DNA of 33,020 nt, taken from assembly GCA_007693845.1 (NCBI GenBank), contig RECV01000126.1:1-33020 (forward strand), written 5' to 3'. Positions within the stretch are counted from its first letter, which is position 1; each line of letters starts with the position of its first letter. This document shows, in pieces, positions 29,170-33,020 of the stretch. Both the position numbers and the translations under genes were made by a program. Source of the stretch: Phycisphaerales bacterium. Its GTDB lineage: Bacteria > Planctomycetota > Phycisphaerae > Phycisphaerales > SM1A02. The notes beneath the pieces were generated by a model. The model did no database searches. It saw only the letters and a program-made list of their open reading frames with translations, and had not been told where the DNA came from.

Positions 29170-31299
29170 ATGAAGAATTCAAACATCACTGGCTTGTCAT
29201 CACTTGATTCCCGACCAATCCGGCGCACCGCTGCTTGGGTGGCCGGACTGGCGTGCGTGCTGACGGTCCTGATGGCGGCGGGAACATCTTCCACGCACGC
29301 CGAGACGCCGACCGCCGACCAGACGGTCGCCACGACGGAGCGGTGCCGGGTGATCTGCGGCGAGATTCTCCATCACCAGCGCATCAAGGAACGAGCGGTG
29401 ACCCTGCCGGCGGCGGAACGCCGTGAACTGTTGCGGCACGCGGGCATTGAGCCAGAACGGATGGATGGCGAGTTGGGCACGATTTATATCCGCCGAACGC
29501 TTGACGATGCGGAAATCGATGCGTGGCGGGAGCGCGGCGTGCACATCCACCGTTCGCAGTACGTCCCGCCCGTCCCCGGACGGCACCCCCACGGGTTTTA
29601 TCTCGCCTCGATCGACTACGCGGCCCTCGATGATCTGCGTGAGGATGAAACCATTGTCCGGGTCACCTCGGCGGAAACGCTGGTGGAACCGCAGCACGAT
29701 CTGGCCCTGCCGCTCCTCGACATCCCGCAGATGCATCTGGGCGTCTCGGGAATCGGCATCACACGCGGCGCGGGTATTCGTATCGCCGTGGCGGACAGCG
29801 GACTCGATCTGACCCACCCCGACCTGCCCGAGCCGGTCGAAACGTTTGATGTCACGTCCGGCCACAGTATTGATGAATGGAGCACCGACGTCTCCAACAC
29901 CGTAATCATGCACGGTACGCACGTGACGGGCACCGTCGTCGGCAGCGGCGCGCAATCGAACGGTCACTTCATCGGCGGCGCGCCGGATGCGGATCTGTAC
30001 TTCTACAAAATCGGCAACGACACGAACGGCAACGCCTCCGCAGCAGCGATCATCAAGGCCATCAACCGTGCGGCAGAAGTGGGCGTGGACATCTTCACGA
30101 TGAGCTACGGTTCTTTCGGCGTGGTGATCGACGGCAGCAGCAACATGTCCCAGGCGTACGATGCTGCGTTCGAGGCGGGCGTCCTCGGCTTCTGTTCCGC
30201 CGGGAATGCCGGGGGTTCCGGGCGGCACTACTCCGTTGAACTCGCGCCCGGTGAAGAGTCACAGAAAATCATGATGACGCTTCTGAACCCGGACGATGAG
30301 GAGGCGTGGAACCCCACGATCTTCTTTCGAGTCGTCTGGCGCGATGAGCCGGACGATGTCGAACCCAACATCGAGCTGAAGCTGGTCTCAGGATCGTTAG
30401 ATCCAAGCGATCCATTCCTCCCGGTCGGAAGCAATGGGTCATTCGGCGGCAACCAGCTCAACGAAGGCAGCTTCTCCATCAGTCCGCGTGATACAAAGTC
30501 GCGCGTGTATTCGCTCGATGCCTCCGTCGCGGCGGGCGGCACCAAGACCTACAAGTTGCGTCTCAAGAACACGGCTGAAAGCGGCGTCACGCCGAAAGTG
30601 CATCTTTACCAAACCAGCACGGGTTGGGCGTACTTTGACGGTGCGGATCCGAACTACACCCTCGGCCGCCCTGCGGATGCCGATACGGTCATGGCCGTCG
30701 GTGCGTGGGCTCACCGCGTGGAATGGATCAATTTCCTCGGCGATCTGTTCGACATCAACTGGCCGGTTGATTCACCGGCCTGGTTCACCAGTCGCGGGCC
30801 GCGCGTGGATGGCGTGCTCAAGCCGGAGATCGTCGCCCCCGGCGCGATGATGATCTCGCTACGTGACAGTGAATTCGCCAACAACGAATCGCGCATCATC
30901 TCGAACAACAGCAGTAGCGACGGATCCGGGCCGGCAGAGTATTACGTCGCGGCGGGCACCAGCATGGCTTCACCTCTCGCGGCAGCGGCGGCCGCGCTCG
31001 TTCTGGAGTTTGAACCGACCTTGACCGCCGAGCAGTTGCGCGATCGTCTCATGGAAACTGCATCGGATGCCGCGTCCCCGAACCCGCACGTCGGTCATGG
31101 TCTGATCAACGTGGTCGATGCCACCGGCGTCACGCTCGCCGATCTCAATCAGGACGGCGCGGTCGATATCCTTGATCTGCTGATTCTGCTGGAAAACTGG
31201 GGATCGTGCGCCCCGGAGGCGACGTGTCCGGGCGATGTGACCGGAATCGGCGAGGTGGGTATCCTCGATCTGCTCGAGCTGCTGGAGAATTGGTCGTGA
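29170..31299 (+). CDS. exported subtilisin-like serine protease (S8) with dockerin-like C-terminus
   Basis: The 709-residue protein has an N-terminal signal segment (RRTAAWVAGLACVLTVLMAA) and a propeptide-like region. The S8 catalytic triad is clear: Asp209 in IAVADSGLDLTHPDL, His248 in HGTHVTGTVVG, and Ser598 in AAGTSMASPLAAAAA. The oxyanion Asn is in CSAGNAGG. His and Ser are 350 residues apart; subtilisin has about 157. So roughly 190 extra residues, with beta-rich segments, are inserted. The C-terminus has two dockerin-like repeats (ADLNQDGAVDILDLLILLEN and GDVTGIGEVGILDLLELLEN), which bind calcium in typical dockerins and are common in planctomycete secreted proteins. The ATG at 29170 or GTG at 29140 may be the start. 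Role: extracellular or surface protein degradation. Confidence 0.93.
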   Translation: MKNSNITGLSSLDSRPIRRTAAWVAGLACVLTVLMAAGTSSTHAETPTADQTVATTERCRVICGEILHHQRIKERAVTLPAAERRELLRHAGIEPERMDGELGTIYIRRTLDDAEIDAWRERGVHIHRSQYVPPVPGRHPHGFYLASIDYAALDDLREDETIVRVTSAETLVEPQHDLALPLLDIPQMHLGVSGIGITRGAGIRIAVADSGLDLTHPDLPEPVETFDVTSGHSIDEWSTDVSNTVIMHGTHVTGTVVGSGAQSNGHFIGGAPDADLYFYKIGNDTNGNASAAAIIKAINRAAEVGVDIFTMSYGSFGVVIDGSSNMSQAYDAAFEAGVLGFCSAGNAGGSGRHYSVELAPGEESQKIMMTLLNPDDEEAWNPTIFFRVVWRDEPDDVEPNIELKLVSGSLDPSDPFLPVGSNGSFGGNQLNEGSFSISPRDTKSRVYSLDASVAAGGTKTYKLRLKNTAESGVTPKVHLYQTSTGWAYFDGADPNYTLGRPADADTVMAVGAWAHRVEWINFLGDLFDINWPVDSPAWFTSRGPRVDGVLKPEIVAPGAMMISLRDSEFANNESRIISNNSSSDGSGPAEYYVAAGTSMASPLAAAAAALVLEFEPTLTAEQLRDRLMETASDAASPNPHVGHGLINVVDATGVTLADLNQDGAVDILDLLILLENWGSCAPEATCPGDVTGIGEVGILDLLELLENWS

Positions 31300-31321
31300 G
31301 TGGCTCGACTTCGCCCTAAAC

Positions 31322-31633
31322 TCACGCCGCGATACTGTCGGGCGTGATTTGAGCCGGCGGCATCCAGACCCGGCAGACCTCGATGCCTTCCGCGTTGGTG
31401 CGTGTTCCGTGCGATGTCGCGTCGAGCAGCCAGATTTCCTCGTTGACGAGATACCGGAACTGATGCTCGCCCGGCCCGGGGCGGAGCGACAACCGCCAGC
31501 ACTCATCGTTGACGCGTTCCATCGGGAATCGCTGCTCGTGCCAGCCGCTGAAGACGCCGACAACATCAACGCGGCGCGCTCCGGGAATGCAGATCAGGAA
31601 GGTGAGGACGCCGCCGTCGTCGATTTCCAGCAT
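31322..31633 (-). CDS. small stand-alone CBM48 (glycogen-binding-like) protein
   Basis: The 103-residue protein is a single CBM48/AMPK-beta-like domain. Signature features are VDVVGVFSGWHEQRFPMERV, CWRLSLRPGPGEHQFRYLVN and EEIWLLDATSHGT. These match the pattern of the N-terminal domains of glycogen-branching enzymes and AMPK beta subunits, which bind alpha-glucans. No catalytic domain is attached. It may bind glycogen or act as an adaptor; both are inferences. The ATG at 31633 is the chosen start; a GTG four codons upstream (31645) is also in frame. The gene converges on the subtilase and is divergent from the last gene. Confidence 0.85.
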   Translation of the reverse strand: MLEIDDGGVLTFLICIPGARRVDVVGVFSGWHEQRFPMERVNDECWRLSLRPGPGEHQFRYLVNEEIWLLDATSHGTRTNAEGIEVCRVWMPPAQITPDSIAA

Positions 31634-31664
31634 GAGTGGATCCACTTCAAAAAAAGAATGTCAA

Positions 31665-31693
31665 TTGAGAGCAGTCACAAGAGGACTTAGGAT
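31665..31693 (+). promoter_or_regulatory. predicted promoter of the last gene
   Basis: TTGAGA (31665-31670), a 17-base spacer and TAGGAT (31688-31693) match the consensus at 5 and 4 of 6 positions. The transcription start would be about 31700, roughly 40 bases before the ATG at 31742. Confidence 0.55.
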
Positions 31694-31741
31694 CCAGTCC
31701 GGAAAGCTCTGTCCCGGAGATGAGTCGCCATCCTCACCATC

Positions 31742-33020
31742 ATGCACATTCTTCGGCTGTCCACATCTCAACTTTCGTTTCACCGGCTCATTCACTTGAG
31801 TCGCGGCCGCGGGATTCTCATGGTGCTGGTCGGCCTGTTCGGGTCGTGCCTTCTGGACCGTGCCGCCCCTGCGGATCAGGCCGCGGAATCGCACCGTCCA
31901 GTCGCGCCGCGGGGCGGGGTGATGATGGTGCCGCTGCCGCCTCGTGACGGCAATGCCCCGTGGCCGGCGGAAATGACCATCACGCTGAACGATGACCGGC
32001 AACTGACCGGGCCAATCGGCTGGATCACGCCGCAGACCCGCCCGGCACCGTTCCGCTGGACGCGCGATCCGCGACACCTTTCGATCCGCGCCATCCGCCC
32101 GGATGACCGCGCCACGTCCGGCAGACCCGGTCAGGCCGTTCTGCTCGTGGAGCTTCCCCCGGATGGCGACGGCCCGGTCCACCTCGGCGGGCGAACGCTC
32201 ACGCCCATCTGGGTGGATCTGCCGGGACTTCCCGAGGGTGGTGCCGACGACGGCAGACCACCCCGCCTGGAACGCCTCTGGCGCGATGACCGCCCCGATC
32301 CGGAATCACCCTTCGAATACTGGCGGTGGGTTCTCCTGGCGGAACGGCTCGACCGACGGCCTCCCCCGCCGCCCGGGCCGATGAGCAGCGATGAACGCGC
32401 GGACGAGATGGTCGTCTCCCTCTTGGCCCGGCATTATGCGGACCTCTGGCGCGCGGCCATTCATCGCGTTGAACGTCAGCGCGGCGATCTCGGCTCGCTG
32501 CTGCGCGACCGCCTGACGTGGACCGGCTACGCGAATTCGCGCCGCATCGCGCTCTGGGTCGCGGATCCGGCCGAAACCAGCCGCTTGCTCAACCTGCTCC
32601 TGCGCTGGGAAAGACCGATCGAGCGCATCATCGACGAGGTGCAGGATTGGTCCGATGCGCAGGATGAGGTGATCATCCGAATCGAATACGAAACCGCCAC
32701 GGAAGTGGGCCTGGCGATTGTGAATCCGGCATTTCGGCGCGCTGTCGCATTCCTGCAATGGGATCGGCCGGATGAGATCCCGCTGGCCGTCGAACTGCCT
32801 CCGGGCTCACTGACGCGGACTCGGATCGACCGACCGGCCGTTGAGCTGCGTCCCCCCTCGATTGCCGGCCAGCGGGTGCGCCCGGCCGCCCAACCCGACG
32901 AGCTCGACGTCACCATCGGCGACTGGACGCATACCTACACCATTGGCCCCCGCGCGATCGCTGTTCACCCGCCGGGTTTTGTCTTCCCCACTTTGCGCGA
33001 GCCATTTTCACTCTACGCGA
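31742..33020 (+). CDS. uncharacterised exported protein, 3' end outside the window
   Basis: An open frame from ATG 31742 runs without stop to the window end (426 codons). An N-terminal basic and hydrophobic segment (IHLSRGRGILMVLVGLFGSC) looks like a signal or lipoprotein signal peptide with Cys near residue 36. If ATG 31820 is used instead, the segment is shorter. The mature part is Pro/Arg/Asp-rich. It starts with MITITLNDDRQLTG-like beta content (EMTITLNDDRQLTGPIGWIT), continues with helices around FEYWRWVLLAERLDRR and ERIIDEVQDWSD, and ends with beta-rich IGDWTHTYTIGPRAI. I do not recognise the family. The frame is supported by a good promoter upstream and by GC-rich third positions. Confidence 0.8.
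   Translation, partial: MHILRLSTSQLSFHRLIHLSRGRGILMVLVGLFGSCLLDRAAPADQAAESHRPVAPRGGVMMVPLPPRDGNAPWPAEMTITLNDDRQLTGPIGWITPQTRPAPFRWTRDPRHLSIRAIRPDDRATSGRPGQAVLLVELPPDGDGPVHLGGRTLTPIWVDLPGLPEGGADDGRPPRLERLWRDDRPDPESPFEYWRWVLLAERLDRRPPPPPGPMSSDERADEMVVSLLARHYADLWRAAIHRVERQRGDLGSLLRDRLTWTGYANSRRIALWVADPAETSRLLNLLLRWERPIERIIDEVQDWSDAQDEVIIRIEYETATEVGLAIVNPAFRRAVAFLQWDRPDEIPLAVELPPGSLTRTRIDRPAVELRPPSIAGQRVRPAAQPDELDVTIGDWTHTYTIGPRAIAVHPPGFVFPTLREPFSLYA

Noticed and set aside
29200-30228. 342-codon minus-strand frame
   Set aside because: Antisense to the subtilase, whose catalytic motifs are clear.
1-33020. Mobile elements, CRISPR arrays, tRNA or rRNA genes
   Set aside because: No transposase, integrase, repeat-spacer array or recognisable tRNA/rRNA sequence was seen.

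Overview
The window looks like chromosomal DNA from a GC-rich planctomycete, most likely of the class Phycisphaerae. This is an inference, not a database result. It rests on the C-terminal dockerin-like repeats of the exported subtilase, two ECF sigma factors (one resembling the TIGR02999 type common in Planctomycetes), an FHA-GAF-SpoIIE phosphatase, paired DUF21/CBS membrane proteins, many exported proteins of unknown function, and a str locus in which rpsL-rpsG is not followed by fusA. I found no tRNA, rRNA, CRISPR array, insertion sequence or phage gene.

Layout. 1-888: end of a MacB/FtsX-type ABC permease (+). 961-4701: five minus-strand genes, read as arginine/tyrosine phosphatase, rpiB, beta-hydroxyacid dehydrogenase, then (behind their own promoter) a bifunctional nuclease-domain protein and truD. 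5000-7570: four tightly packed plus-strand genes, three of unknown function plus a membrane-anchored nuclease-like protein lacking key active-site residues. 7629-9334: ribosomal island, with rpmE (L31) on the minus strand and rpsL-rpsG on the plus strand. It has strong secondary structure in the rpmE leader and in the rpsL-rpsG spacer. 9403-11483: exported protein overlapping a ThiF/MoeB-type E1-like enzyme. 11523-12962: heme oxygenase and a divergent DinB-fold protein. 13058-17329: a large exported helical protein with an internal duplication, then the FHA-GAF-PP2C phosphatase. 17449-20534 (-): ECF sigma factor, small conserved-looking protein, and an exported TPR protein. 20804-24108: an ECF sigma/anti-sigma pair with a cysteine-rich ectodomain, divergent from an exported thioredoxin-domain protein. 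24145-28742 (-): PNGase F-like protein, two DUF21/CBS proteins and an exported protein with a repeated motif. 29015-33020: possible leader ORF, subtilase, a small CBM48 protein (-), and the start of an exported protein that runs off the window.

Points of most interest are the structured rpmE leader starting about at the predicted transcription start, the two perfect inverted repeats between rpsL and rpsG (candidate S7 autoregulatory site), the cysteine-rich sigma/anti-sigma/thioredoxin neighbourhood, and the four-gene unknown/nuclease-like operon. Promoters and hairpins were found by eye and are predictions.
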